A stretch of 64,000 nucleotides of DNA from Flavobacteriales bacterium. Lineage in GTDB: Bacteria > Bacteroidota > Bacteroidia > Flavobacteriales_F > PHOS-HE28. Of the stretch, positions 41,035 to 49,822 are shown piece after piece; positions within the stretch are counted from its first letter, which is position 1; the number at the start of each line of letters is the position of its first letter. Where the stretch lies: positions 1,364,001 through 1,428,000 of the forward strand of contig JADJQW010000002.1 in the NCBI GenBank assembly GCA_016712535.1, written 5' to 3'. Position numbers and translations under genes: made by a program. A model generated the notes under the pieces. It did no database searches, was not told the origin of the DNA, and saw only the letters and a list, made by a program, of their open reading frames with translations.

Positions 41035-41951
41035 ATCATCGACGTCAGCTCATCTTCTCCTCGCTGCTGCTCGCGCTCACTTGCGGTCTGGCCTTCGCGC
41101 CCGATGCGTACCTAACCATGTTGGCGCGTGCATTCACGCTATGGTGGGCCATCGGCTTCGGGGTCACGGCGCTCGTGGTACTTTGGAAACGGTGGTGGTG
41201 GGCCTCCTTTTCCTCCGCGATGGCATCGGCGATGCTGCTGCCGGTGCTGCACATGCCCGGTCTCGACATGGTTGAAGCGACCGGATCGCCCGACCTGCGC
41301 GTCGCGCACCTGAATGTGCTGCAGCCGAATTCGCGGCATGCGGATGTGCTCGCGGCCATCAGGCACGCCGATGCCGACCTGGTGAGCTTGCAGGAAGTGA
41401 GCCCGCAATGGGCGGCAGCGCTTGGCAAAGGGCTTGGTGAGGATTTCAGCTACCAACTGGTGATGCCGCGCACCAATTGTTACGGCATTGCGCTCTTCAG
41501 CCGCTTGCCGCTTCATAATGCCCGGGTGATCGTGCTGGCGGGCGCTCCGTTCATCGAGGCCGAAGTCGAAGCCGATGGCCGAAGGGTGCGCTTGCTCATC
41601 GCGCATGCCACTTCGCCGGGCAGCCCGGGCCAGTTCGCACGACGCAATGCCCAGCTGGGCGCACTTGCCGATCGGATCGCGCGGAGCGCATTGCCCTCCG
41701 TGCTCATCGGCGACTTGAACACGGTGCATTGGGACGATGCTTATCGGCGGCTCTGCGCTGACAGCGGGCTCCGTCCATTGAATCATCCACGCATGGCCAC
41801 CTGGCCTTCCATCGGCCCGCTCGCGTTCATCCCGCTGGATCATGCGCTCGTGCGAGGCCCGATACGCGCCTCAACCATCCACTCCTTCGAAATCCCCGGC
41901 AGCGACCATCGCGGGCTGCTCGCCGATCTCCACTTCGTGCATGCGCCCTGA
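41031..41951 (+). CDS. membrane-anchored endonuclease/exonuclease/phosphatase (EEP) family protein
   Basis: This 306-aa protein has three N-terminal transmembrane helices (about residues 6-80) followed by an EEP domain facing the periplasm. Motifs are VAHLNVLQPN, LVSLQEVSP (metal-binding Glu), LIGDLNTVHWDDAY (Asp/Asn) and the final GSDHRGLLADL (catalytic Asp-His). It could hydrolyse a phosphodiester or phosphomonoester such as DNA or a phospholipid headgroup; the substrate is not evident. It is translationally coupled to the genes on both sides. Confidence 0.88.
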   Translation: MNHRRQLIFSSLLLALTCGLAFAPDAYLTMLARAFTLWWAIGFGVTALVVLWKRWWWASFSSAMASAMLLPVLHMPGLDMVEATGSPDLRVAHLNVLQPNSRHADVLAAIRHADADLVSLQEVSPQWAAALGKGLGEDFSYQLVMPRTNCYGIALFSRLPLHNARVIVLAGAPFIEAEVEADGRRVRLLIAHATSPGSPGQFARRNAQLGALADRIARSALPSVLIGDLNTVHWDDAYRRLCADSGLRPLNHPRMATWPSIGPLAFIPLDHALVRGPIRASTIHSFEIPGSDHRGLLADLHFVHAP

Positions 41952-42675
41952 CATCCGCCGCGCTTTCGTCTGGATGACCGCCTTTTACGTTGCCATGGCC
42001 TGCCTGGAGAGCGCCGTGGTGGTGTATCTGCGCGCGCTATACTACCCGTCGGGCTTCGATTTCCCGTTGGTGCCTATGGAGCGCTCGCTCATCGGAACAG
42101 AGGTGGTCCGTGAGGCTGCCACCATCCTCATGCTGCTCGCACCGGCAGCACTGCTCACGCGCTCCGCATTGGAGCGCTTCGCTTGGTTCTGCTTCGGCTT
42201 CGGTGTATGGGACATCTTCTACTACGTATGGCTGAAAGTGCTTCTCGGATGGCCATCGAGCCTGATGAGCCGCGACTTGTTGTTCCTTATTCCGGTGCCG
42301 TGGGTGGGGCCGGTGTGGGCGCCGTGCGTGATCTCCATCGGTTTGATCACCCTGGCCCTGGTGATCCTCCGGGGTCGGTCGCGAGCTCTGCATTACCGAT
42401 TGGACGGCGCTTCGTGGGCCCTTTTGATCAGCGGCGCTCTGCTCATGATCGTGTCCTTCACCATTGACCCCCTTTTGCGTGTCGAGGGCCTCAATGCACT
42501 CGCCAGCGTTTCCAGCTTGGGTGATGCCGGCGCCAAAGCGTTGATGCAAGGCCGGAACTACGTTCCGCAGCACTACCCATGGCCATGGTTCGCTGCCGGA
42601 GCGGGTCTGGCAACCCTTGGAACACTGCGCGCGTCTAGGGTTGTCGCGCCTTTTCCTCCGGATCGAGGCTGTTGA
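41941..42675 (+). CDS. membrane protein of unknown function (244 aa)
   Basis: There are about seven predicted transmembrane helices. The sequence starts MRPDIRRAFVWMTAFYVAMACLESAVVVYLRALYYPSGFDFPL and includes FCFGFGVWDIFYYVWLKVLLGWPSSLMSRDLLFLIPVPWVGPVWAP, a pattern seen in uncharacterised bacterial membrane proteins. The ATG at 41941 overlaps the EEP gene by 11 nt in another frame. Upstream in-frame codons are antisense noise. Confidence 0.8.
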   Translation: MRPDIRRAFVWMTAFYVAMACLESAVVVYLRALYYPSGFDFPLVPMERSLIGTEVVREAATILMLLAPAALLTRSALERFAWFCFGFGVWDIFYYVWLKVLLGWPSSLMSRDLLFLIPVPWVGPVWAPCVISIGLITLALVILRGRSRALHYRLDGASWALLISGALLMIVSFTIDPLLRVEGLNALASVSSLGDAGAKALMQGRNYVPQHYPWPWFAAGAGLATLGTLRASRVVAPFPPDRGC

Positions 42676-42725
42676 AAAAGTGTAACCGACGATGCGCAAC
42701 CCCGTTGAAGCGGTGCGTCATCCTC

Positions 42726-43049
42726 ATGGAAAACAAGACCAAGATGCTCGCCGAGGCCCGCCTCTTCATGCGTTTGGGGATACTCTCCACACTGGGTTTC
42801 ATCTTCTATTATGCCCACTTGTTCTTCGGTCTGCTGCAGAATGTGGTGCTCTTCAAGGTGCTGGCCATCACCTTCCTGCTTGCGACCATCCCCTTGCCGA
42901 TCATTGCGATCAACAATAAGCTCCTATTCCCTGAGCTCTCCAGGAGCGGGAAGCAGATCCTGGCGCTCGCAGCAACCATGCTGCTCTTCCATCACTTCCT
43001 CATGACCTTCATCTTCGTCATGTTCCTGCGTGGCGAGTCGGTCCTTTGA
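42726..43049 (+). CDS. small membrane protein of unknown function (107 aa)
   Basis: Three transmembrane helices follow a short cytoplasmic start (MENKTKMLAEARLFMRLG): LSTLGFIFYYAHLFFGLL, LFKVLAITFLLATIPLPIIAIN and LALAATMLLFHHFLMTFIFVMFL. It lies 50 bp after the previous membrane gene and is probably the last gene of the operon. The family is not recognised. Confidence 0.72.
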   Translation: MENKTKMLAEARLFMRLGILSTLGFIFYYAHLFFGLLQNVVLFKVLAITFLLATIPLPIIAINNKLLFPELSRSGKQILALAATMLLFHHFLMTFIFVMFLRGESVL

Positions 43050-43071
43050 ACGCCCTTGGACCCAGCGCCGG

Positions 43072-43079
43072 TAGATTCG
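43072..43079 (+). promoter_or_regulatory. TAnnTTTG-like box before NRDE gene
   Basis: TAGATTCG (seven of eight) ends 4 nt before the GTG start at 43084 and suggests an independent promoter with almost no leader. Confidence 0.35.
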
Positions 43080-43083
43080 CGGC

Positions 43084-43809
43084 GTGTGCCTCATCACTTT
43101 CGCATACAAGGTCCATCCAGGATACCCGCTCATCCTTGCAGCTAACCGCGACGAATTCCTCGATCGCAGGGCTGATCCGGCGCACTTCTGGACGGACCAT
43201 CCTCTGATACTCGCCGGTCGCGACCTCAAGGCGCATGGCACCTGGATGGGCATCACCACGCTAGGGCGATTCTCCGCAGTGACCAATTTCCGTGACTTGC
43301 GCCGTGCACCGGTCAACGGTCCCTCGCGGGGCTTATTGGTCCGGGATGCGCTGCTTGCTGAGCCTCCTTTGGACCATGCACCGATGGAAGGCTACAACCT
43401 GCTTCATGGGCCTGTGGAGGACCTCCGTTGCCGTTCGAATGTCTCGGGTGCGGATGAACGCATACCGCCGGGGGTGCATGGCCTGAGCAACGCATTGCTC
43501 AACACGCCTTGGCCGAAGGTTCGCAGGGCGGTGAGCGCCATGCACGACGTCTTGGAATCAGAGGAGCCCGGATTGGATACGCTTTTCAGCATTCTTGCGG
43601 ATGATCGCAGCGCAAGCGATGCGGAACTCCCCGACACCGGCCTCGACCTTGCACGCGAGCGCGCGTTGAGCAGCATCCGCATCGACATGCCTGGTTATGG
43701 CACGCGCTGCTCAACGGTCATACTTGTAAGCAATGATGGTGAGGTGCGCTTCGAGGAGCGCACCCATGCCACCGGAATTGCGGTGCGCGAGCGCTTTTTT
43801 ATCCGCTGA
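43084..43809 (+). CDS. NRDE family protein (TANGO2-like)
   Basis: This 241-aa protein begins with a GTG start: MCLITFAYKVHPGYPLILAANRDEFLDRRADPAHFW. The family-defining NRDE motif is present (AANRDEF), as is Cys2 immediately after the initiator, typical of an N-terminal-nucleophile fold. It also has LIAGRDLKAHGTWMGIT-like sequence and GVHGLSNALLNTPWPKV. The bacterial function is unknown; the human homologue TANGO2 affects lipid/heme handling. The GTG start is required to keep Cys2. Confidence 0.9.
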   Translation: MCLITFAYKVHPGYPLILAANRDEFLDRRADPAHFWTDHPLILAGRDLKAHGTWMGITTLGRFSAVTNFRDLRRAPVNGPSRGLLVRDALLAEPPLDHAPMEGYNLLHGPVEDLRCRSNVSGADERIPPGVHGLSNALLNTPWPKVRRAVSAMHDVLESEEPGLDTLFSILADDRSASDAELPDTGLDLARERALSSIRIDMPGYGTRCSTVILVSNDGEVRFEERTHATGIAVRERFFIR

Positions 43810-43914
43810 TCGCAACATCCGGCACGATGCTCGCGTTGCAGGTTCAGGTCCGGTAAGGGACCAACGGCATATCCGGTCACAAGGGGCGAGGCCCAACGGC
43901 GTTTGAAGCCCCCT

Positions 43915-43972
43915 TCCAGGCCCGTAAGCCTGGAGACCGGAATACCAGGAACCCGCCCCGTAAGGCGGGTTC
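43915..43972. terminator. two tandem hairpins with identical loops between convergent genes
   Basis: TCCAGGC / GCCTGGA (43915-43934) and GAACCCGCC / GGCGGGTTC (43949-43972) both enclose loop CCGTAA. They separate NRDE (+) from the T9SS gene (-). A weaker stem GGTCC / GGACC occurs at 43847-43862. No gene is seen in 43810-43979. Confidence 0.5.
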
Positions 43973-43979
43973 CGCCGTT

Positions 43980-45242
43980 TCAGCGGATCACCTTGGCGAC
44001 CCCTTCGGGCAACGAGACGAGCAGGAGCCCGGTCCATTCGCCCGCAAGCACAAGTTCGTTGCCGGAGCCTGAAGCGCTCAGAAGAGTTCGGCCCTGCGAA
44101 TCGAGCAATCGCACGGTCCCCACAGGGGTTCCGTCGGATCGCCGGATGAGGATTCCATCCGGAACCGGGACCACTGAGGTGTTCATCACCGGCAGCATAG
44201 CCATGCCATTGGTGCCGTCGATGCAAGGTTCATGCACAGCGAAATCGAGCCCGATTGGCAACGACCATGAAACAGGCCAGGCTTCGGTGCTCTGCCAGCC
44301 ATCGGCCGCAACCATGTACATGGGATTGCCTCCTGCAGGAGGACCGAGCGGACTCACCTCCATCACGTAATCGCCCGGAGGCAGGCAGATCGTGTCGGCA
44401 TCGGATTGCTGCGCATCGGCCAAGGTGAACTGGCCCATGGCGGCAACGCTAGGCCCGTTGTAGATCACCCAGTCATAACTGGCGGTGATCAGCGCACCGC
44501 CGAGATTCCCGATGCTGGGGTACACGGTCACGCAAGGTGGCGGCGGGCACAGATCGAACTCCAGGTCCCATGAGCAGGCCATATCCGTGGTGAAGCCGAT
44601 CCACAGTTCCAGCCTGCCATTGAACGGCGAATCAGGAACCTCCACCCCGTCCATCACGCGCATCGCATGCCAGCTGTCCTCACCGATGCCGAAGAAGTTC
44701 ACGGTCTCCTTGGCCAAGGTGTCGCCACTTGCGTCGAAGAGTATGAAATTGGGGTAATCGAACAGCTCATTCACCGTGTTGCTGTTCTGCACATGCACCA
44801 CGATGGCGGTATCTGTGAAGGCGTGCCATTGCACCGAGACAAGTTCGAGGTTCGAGCATGGGTCTCCCCCGGTCACGGTGAATGCGTGCTGCGGCACAGG
44901 TGCACCATCGAGTATCCCGAACGAGTTCAGCGTGAATGCGATGGTGTAATCACCGGCAGGCAATTGCCCGACTGAGATGGTCTCCGTGTGGGGGACAAGG
45001 ACCGTGAGCCCACCTGTGCTCGCTGCGGTCACTGTGAGTGCAACGATGCTGCCATTCACCTGAGCGTCAGCGCTCACAATGTAGGAGCCGCTGCTGCTGA
45101 GGTTTCCTATGAGTTGGATGCTCACCTCATCCAAAGTGGTGGGGTTCGGCGGCACAATCGAGATCTGGTCGATGTAGAAGTAGGTCTGCGCTTTAAGGAT
45201 AGCGGTGAGCAGCAGGCCGAGGAGGGTGAGGTTCGCCTTCAT
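43980..45242 (-). CDS. secreted protein with probable T9SS C-terminal domain (420 aa)
   Basis: A signal peptide (MKANLTLLGLLLTAILKAQT) precedes a beta-sandwich-rich sequence (IVPPNPTTLDEVSIQLIGNLSSSGSYIVSADAQVNG, LPAGDYTIAFTLN). The C-terminal ~65 residues (VVPVPDGILIRRSDGTPVGTVRLLDSQGRTLLSA...) resemble a T9SS sorting domain but lack the usual PNP start, so this is less certain than the others. The open frame continues upstream to 45599 antisense to the DUF3667 region; the signal peptide fixes the start at 45242. The function is unknown. Confidence 0.8.
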   Translation of the reverse strand: MKANLTLLGLLLTAILKAQTYFYIDQISIVPPNPTTLDEVSIQLIGNLSSSGSYIVSADAQVNGSIVALTVTAASTGGLTVLVPHTETISVGQLPAGDYTIAFTLNSFGILDGAPVPQHAFTVTGGDPCSNLELVSVQWHAFTDTAIVVHVQNSNTVNELFDYPNFILFDASGDTLAKETVNFFGIGEDSWHAMRVMDGVEVPDSPFNGRLELWIGFTTDMACSWDLEFDLCPPPPCVTVYPSIGNLGGALITASYDWVIYNGPSVAAMGQFTLADAQQSDADTICLPPGDYVMEVSPLGPPAGGNPMYMVAADGWQSTEAWPVSWSLPIGLDFAVHEPCIDGTNGMAMLPVMNTSVVPVPDGILIRRSDGTPVGTVRLLDSQGRTLLSASGSGNELVLAGEWTGLLLVSLPEGVAKVIR

Positions 45243-45289
45243 ACGCGGGATTTCTGATGGGATGACGTGCGGCGAGGGTGATGCGCTGC

Positions 45290-46222
45290 CTAGGAAAGCG
45301 CGATAGTTCCCACGGCTGCTGCGGCGAAACCAACCGCAACAAGGATGGAGTAGGCCATCAGCACGATGAGGCTCTTCAGGATCGTGACTCCCCATGGACG
45401 CCGGTACACGGTGCGCATCATGCGCATCAGCGCGCCAATGCCCAGTCCAATTGCCAATGCCGTGAGCTCGAATGGGGTGTCGAACGCAGACCACAGAAGT
45501 CCCGTGATGGAAGCTGTCACAAGCAGCAGCAAGAAGAACAGCGTGTGGTAATGGAGCGCGAATACAAGATGCTCCGTGTAATAGAGCTTCCAGCGCCAAT
45601 GCACCAGCTTGAGCAGCAGCGCGAACAGGGGCAGGAGCACGAACATCACCTTCGCGAAATTCTCGCGCAAGGCTGATGTGTATTCGTCCAATGCCCCGCT
45701 GCCACCAGCCTCCAGATGCATCGCTGAGCGCAGCAGGTTCCGACCGAGAGCGGTAGGCTCGTCACCGCCGGCCATCAGCACGCTGTCGATGACAGCGTCC
45801 GTTAGCCTGCCTTGGCGCGCGAGGTCCGTGAGGCGTTCCGTGGTTGAGTCTGCGCCAGCGGTGAAGCGCATGCCGCTGCTCGACTTCGTGGGATCATCCG
45901 GTGGCTCCGGGAGCCAGGCGATGGCCACGAAGTACAAGAGGCTGGTGAAGAGGTATAGCCTGAGCGGCGGCACGTATCGCGCCCGCTTGTTCTCGTTGTA
46001 GTTGCGCGTGGCGAGACCTGGGGGCCAGAAGAGGTCGCGAAGGGTGCGCAGCAGCTTCGTGTCGAAATTGAACAGACCCCCCAGAAGGTCCACGATGAAA
46101 TGCCGCACCGGGATCTTGTGCGTGTGGTTCTCCTGGCCGCAGCGCGCGCAGAAGTTGTCCTCAGTGCGGAGCGCTAGCCCGCAGTTGGGGCATTCGGGCC
46201 GCTTCTGCCGCTTGCGGGCCAT
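45290..46222 (-). CDS. DUF3667 membrane protein with N-terminal zinc ribbon
   Basis: This is a 310-aa protein. The N-terminus MARKRQKRPECPNCGLALRTEDNFCARCGQEN is a double-CxxC zinc ribbon. Then comes the DUF3667 core (VRHFIVDLLGGLFNFDTKLLRTLRDLFWPPG, YVPPLRLYLFTSLLYF) and about five transmembrane helices. This is a common Bacteroidota inner-membrane family of unknown function. It starts 3 nt after the yajQ stop and is probably in the same transcript. Confidence 0.9.
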   Translation of the reverse strand: MARKRQKRPECPNCGLALRTEDNFCARCGQENHTHKIPVRHFIVDLLGGLFNFDTKLLRTLRDLFWPPGLATRNYNENKRARYVPPLRLYLFTSLLYFVAIAWLPEPPDDPTKSSSGMRFTAGADSTTERLTDLARQGRLTDAVIDSVLMAGGDEPTALGRNLLRSAMHLEAGGSGALDEYTSALRENFAKVMFVLLPLFALLLKLVHWRWKLYYTEHLVFALHYHTLFFLLLLVTASITGLLWSAFDTPFELTALAIGLGIGALMRMMRTVYRRPWGVTILKSLIVLMAYSILVAVGFAAAAVGTIALS

Positions 46223-46225
46223 GCT

Positions 46226-46717
46226 TCAGCTCTTCATGTTCTCGAATTGCAGGGGCAGCTCGAAATCCTGCTGGCGGCACAAGGCCATGACCGCCTGAAG
46301 GTCGTCGATCTTCTTGCCGTTCACGCGGATCAGGTCGTCCATGATCTGCGGCTGCACCTTCAGGCCGCTGTCCTTGATGGCCTTCACGATCTTCTTCGCT
46401 GTTTCCCGCTCGATGCCCTGCTTCACCTTGATGATGCGGTACAAGGTCTTGCCGCTGGGCACGGGCTCCTCCTTCAGGTCGTAGCTGCGCACATCCACCT
46501 TCTGCTTGCCGCTTCGCTCGAGCAGGATGTCCACGATGGCATCGAGCTTCATGTGGTCCTCCGTGCTCACCTTGATCGTCAGGGCCTTCCTATCGAGCTC
46601 CACGGTGCTGTTGGTGCCGCGCAGGTCGTAGCGGTTGTCGATCTCGCGCTTCACCACGTTCACGGCATTGTCGAGCATCTGCAAGTCGACTTTCGAGAGG
46701 ATGTCCAGGCTGGGCAT
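46226..46717 (-). CDS. yajQ: YajQ family nucleotide-binding protein
   Basis: This 163-aa cytoplasmic protein has two ferredoxin-like halves. The conserved start MPSLDILSKVDLQMLDNAVNVVKREIDNRYDLRGTNSTVELD and the end VNGKKIDDLQAVMALCRQQDFELPLQFENMKS are diagnostic. Family members bind nucleotides or RNA, and a Xanthomonas homologue binds cyclic-di-GMP. A CATCTTTG box (46737-46744) lies 19 nt before the ATG. Confidence 0.95.
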   Translation of the reverse strand: MPSLDILSKVDLQMLDNAVNVVKREIDNRYDLRGTNSTVELDRKALTIKVSTEDHMKLDAIVDILLERSGKQKVDVRSYDLKEEPVPSGKTLYRIIKVKQGIERETAKKIVKAIKDSGLKVQPQIMDDLIRVNGKKIDDLQAVMALCRQQDFELPLQFENMKS

Positions 46718-46760
46718 GGTTTCCGGATTGCAGCGCCAAAGATGCGACAGGCGCGAAAAG

Positions 46761-46792
46761 CGAGCGGCCGCATCAGAAGATGCGGCCGCTCG
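46761..46792 (-). terminator. terminator of the PA-domain T9SS gene
   Basis: A perfect 14-bp stem (CGAGCGGCCGCATC / GATGCGGCCGCTCG) with loop AGAA is followed on the minus strand by CTTTTCG, 18 bp after the stop at 46810. Confidence 0.7.
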
Positions 46793-46809
46793 TTGCAGGA
46801 GAGGAGCGC

Positions 46810-48525
46810 TTATTTGTTCAGCTGCACTCGGAACTCGGCGGTGCGGCCGTCATCCGCTGCGACCTTGAACACGTACATTCCATTGGCCAGGCCAGTCATG
46901 TCAACCGTGAGCGTGCCATCGCTGCCCACCTGGGCGCGCTGCTCGATCACGCTGTTGCCCTTGGCGTCGAACGCGTTCAAGCCCACTGCGCCATCGATGC
47001 CCTTCAGCGGGATGCGGATCCAGTGCGCGGTAGGGTTCGGGAAGGGCGTTGCCTCCAGCATCGCTTCTTCATCAATGCCGATCGTTGTGGCATCAACAGC
47101 GGCGATGGTGAGGGACGGTGCGCCATCGAGGCCGGTGAAGCCATTGTACCAGGTGCCTGCATCACGGATCATGGAGATCGGCTCGCCCACGATGCCTTGC
47201 GTGCGGTCGAAATTGAGCGTGCCGGCCCAGCCGTGCCAAACGTTGCCGCTGTAGCTGTCGAGGCAGAGCAGGTAGCGTGTGTTGTCCACCAAGGTCACGG
47301 TCTCGTCGAAGGGCACGTAGATCGGGGTATTGGTGAGGTCACTGGTGAAGGTGTACACCCCGAATGTGATGGGTGAGAGGTCCGTGCCATCGGGCAGTTG
47401 GATCGGATCAGTGACTGCTGCAGTCCATTCGAAGAGGGTGGCCTCCACCAATTCGTCATTGAGGACGGCGGTCGAAGGCCGGCTTGCGGTGAACCAGAAG
47501 CCCGTGGCTGCTAGTCGTGATGCGTTGGGGTCGCGGAAATGCACGCAAGACCGCCAGCCGGCGGTGTTGTTGGCGGGGACCACGTGCGTACTGCTCTGGA
47601 TGGCTTGGGTGGCCGGGTCGCAGAGCGCGTAAGTGAGCTTGTCGTTCACCACGGTCAGGTTGATCGTGCGAGTGTCATTCGAGGCGAACTCGTCGGGCTG
47701 GTCTCCGAGGACGCTGTACACGATCTCGTAACTGCCAGAATAGCTCGACTGGCTGAAGGTGGGCAATGTCACGTAAAGGCTGTCGCCCGAGAGGATGTCG
47801 GCGCTGGCCGAGGTCTGGTCGTACACCACGCTGGCCCCAGGTTGCTGGGTGATCACGCAGCGCGCACGTGCGTTCGGCATGGTCTGCGCCCCGTAGTTGT
47901 GGATGTTCACCCCTAGATCAACACTGTACTCCGATGCGTTGGTGTGGATCACGCTGTGGATAGCGCCGGTGCGAGGCACCAGGATGTCGCCTCCGTCAAA
48001 GCCCAAGTTGTACTGGTAGAAGCCTTGCTGACTCCCGATGAAGAGCTCCAGATCGTTACAAGTGAGGATGGCATCGCGAAGCTGCGCACCGGCCTCTTGC
48101 GAGATCATCACGGCCGGAATGGTCACATTCGGTCCGACAGCCCCGGCTCCCATAACGACCGGTGCACCGGGCTGGTTATTGATCACCACCACGGCGATGG
48201 CCCCTGCATCCTGCGCGTTCATGCTCTTCATGCCGAACTCGCATACTCCGCGGTAGACCACTGCGATCTTGCCGGCGATGCTGGCCCCGTTGATGAGCGC
48301 ATTGCAGCCCAAGCTGTCCTCTGCGGTCCCGTCATCCACGAAGCAGGCCTGACCGACGATGTTGTTGGCCGGGTCGTTCATGTCAGGCATGGCGCCCCAT
48401 TGGCTCCAGGTGAATTCCAGCGGCCCTTCCAAGGAGGGCGGTTGCTGCACATAGACAGTGAGCTGCGCATGCAGCATGGCGGTGCAAGCGAATGCAGCTG
48501 CCAGTGTGAGTAGGGTCTTCTTCAT
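46810..48525 (-). CDS. secreted PA-domain protein with T9SS type A sorting domain (571 aa)
   Basis: A signal peptide (MKKTLLTLAAAFACTAMLHAQ) is followed by a protease-associated (PA) domain around residues 60-165 (GKIAVVYRGVCEFGMKSMNAQDAGAIAVVVINNQPG, VTIPAVMISQEAGAQL). A long beta-rich part follows, and a sorting domain ends it (ATPFPNPTAHWIRIPLKG...GMYVFKVAADDGRTAEFRVQLNK). No peptidase catalytic domain is recognisable, so it may be a PA-containing adhesin or an inhibitor/regulator. The leader CCCTAAACCCAATCGC precedes the ATG. Confidence 0.9.
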   Translation of the reverse strand: MKKTLLTLAAAFACTAMLHAQLTVYVQQPPSLEGPLEFTWSQWGAMPDMNDPANNIVGQACFVDDGTAEDSLGCNALINGASIAGKIAVVYRGVCEFGMKSMNAQDAGAIAVVVINNQPGAPVVMGAGAVGPNVTIPAVMISQEAGAQLRDAILTCNDLELFIGSQQGFYQYNLGFDGGDILVPRTGAIHSVIHTNASEYSVDLGVNIHNYGAQTMPNARARCVITQQPGASVVYDQTSASADILSGDSLYVTLPTFSQSSYSGSYEIVYSVLGDQPDEFASNDTRTINLTVVNDKLTYALCDPATQAIQSSTHVVPANNTAGWRSCVHFRDPNASRLAATGFWFTASRPSTAVLNDELVEATLFEWTAAVTDPIQLPDGTDLSPITFGVYTFTSDLTNTPIYVPFDETVTLVDNTRYLLCLDSYSGNVWHGWAGTLNFDRTQGIVGEPISMIRDAGTWYNGFTGLDGAPSLTIAAVDATTIGIDEEAMLEATPFPNPTAHWIRIPLKGIDGAVGLNAFDAKGNSVIEQRAQVGSDGTLTVDMTGLANGMYVFKVAADDGRTAEFRVQLNK

Positions 48526-48578
48526 GCGATTGGGTTTAGGGTTTCTCTTAGCCGCGCACAGCAATCAGGCACGCAGGG

Positions 48579-48608
48579 CAATGTTAATCACGCTGCCCAC
48601 AAGTCCAA
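48579..48608 (-). promoter_or_regulatory. promoter of the PA-domain T9SS gene
   Basis: On the minus strand TTG (48606-48608) is separated by 19 nt from TAACATTG (48579-48586), close to the Bacteroidota -33/-7 arrangement. It lies about 53 bp before the ATG. Region 48526-48680 also holds the divergent TATTTTG (48628-48634) before the acetyltransferase-like gene. Confidence 0.5.
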
Positions 48609-48680
48609 CCATCTGGCCCAGCCCAGGTATTTTGCCATTCTTGCTCGCAATTGGCCCTGCCGGCCACCACCTTCGCCCGC

Positions 48681-49799
48681 ATGGGCATCCGCATCCAGAA
48701 GCTCGAATCGGGTGATTCGCTCGCCCACTACCTGAGCGTGCCGGGCTCGGTGAATGACCGCCCGAACCGCGTGCTGCCCTTGATGGCCGATGAGCGCGCA
48801 TTCCACGATCCGCGGCGGAACTCGACTTTGGCCAAGTGCGAGGTGGCCCGCTTCATGGCCTGGCAGGGGGAGGTTCCGGTTGGCAGGATCATGTGCATCA
48901 TCCATCCAGGCCACAATGCCGCGCACAAGGAGCGCACTGCACGCTTTTTCCAGCTCGATTGCGCCAAAGGCCCTTTCATTGCGCAATCCCTCTTGGAGCG
49001 CGCGGAGGCCTGGGCTCGCGAACACGGCATGCACCGTCTCATCGGGCCATTCGGCTTCAGCGACAAGGATCCGCAGGGTTTGCAGGTCGAAGGATTCGAG
49101 CACCTGCCGGTGATCGCCACGCCATCGAACCCAGCTTGGCTGCCGCCCCTGGTTGAGCGATGCGGTTACCGGAAGCTCATGGATGCCGTCTCCTACCGCG
49201 TGGATATCCCGGAGACGCCCCCGGCGCTCCATGAGCGCATTGCAGGCCGAGCACTGCGCAACGGCCGGATCCGCTTGCTGAACTTCAGGTCGAAGAGCGA
49301 CCTCAAGCCGTGGATCGTGCCGGTGCTTCGCCTGGTGAATGAGACCTACACCGCGCTCTTCGGCTTCGAGCCGATGAGCGAGCAGGAGATGCGCGGGCTA
49401 GCTGCGCAATACATGCCCATCCTCGATCCCGCCTTTGTGCAGGTGCTCGTTGATGCGCAGGATGCCCCGGTGGCCTTCGTGGTGGCCGCGCCGGACATGA
49501 GCGAAGGGCTCCAACGCGCCAATGGCCGCCTGCTCCCGCTGGGCTGGTGGCATATCCTGCGCGCCATGAAGAAGAGCAGGCAGCTCGACCTCTTCCTTGG
49601 TGCGGTGCGCCCGGACCTGCAAGGGCTTGGCCTTACCTGCGTGCTCGGCATCGCGCTGATGAAGGCGGCCCGGCAGCGTGGGCTCACGCACATGGACAGC
49701 CATCTGGTGCTGGAGACCAACCACCGCATGCGCGCGGAATTGGAGCGCTTGGGCGGAACGGTCTGGAAGCGCTACCGGATCTACCAGAAGACGTTGTGA
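48681..49799 (+). CDS. GNAT-fold acetyltransferase-like protein (372 aa)
   Basis: The sequence reads as two GNAT-like halves: CEVARFMAWQGEVPVGRIMCIIHPGHN near the N-terminus and QVLVDAQDAPVAFVVAAPDM ... VRPDLQGLGLTCVLGIALMKAARQRGLTHMDSHLVLETNHRMRAELERLGG at the end, the latter like an acetyl-CoA-binding motif. Similar long proteins are annotated as uncharacterised GNAT proteins in many bacteria. The acceptor is unknown. The ATG at 48681 follows CACCTTCGCCCGC and begins the conserved GIRIQKLESGD. It is followed 23 bp later by GT2. Confidence 0.78.
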   Translation: MGIRIQKLESGDSLAHYLSVPGSVNDRPNRVLPLMADERAFHDPRRNSTLAKCEVARFMAWQGEVPVGRIMCIIHPGHNAAHKERTARFFQLDCAKGPFIAQSLLERAEAWAREHGMHRLIGPFGFSDKDPQGLQVEGFEHLPVIATPSNPAWLPPLVERCGYRKLMDAVSYRVDIPETPPALHERIAGRALRNGRIRLLNFRSKSDLKPWIVPVLRLVNETYTALFGFEPMSEQEMRGLAAQYMPILDPAFVQVLVDAQDAPVAFVVAAPDMSEGLQRANGRLLPLGWWHILRAMKKSRQLDLFLGAVRPDLQGLGLTCVLGIALMKAARQRGLTHMDSHLVLETNHRMRAELERLGGTVWKRYRIYQKTL

Positions 49800-49822
49800 G
49801 CCGCGGTCGCTAACCTTGCAGC

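Noticed and set aside
46226..46717. Cyclic-di-GMP circuit linking YajQ with SiaBC
   Set aside because: Both families can relate to c-di-GMP elsewhere, but no GGDEF or EAL protein is in the window and the genes are 10 kb apart.
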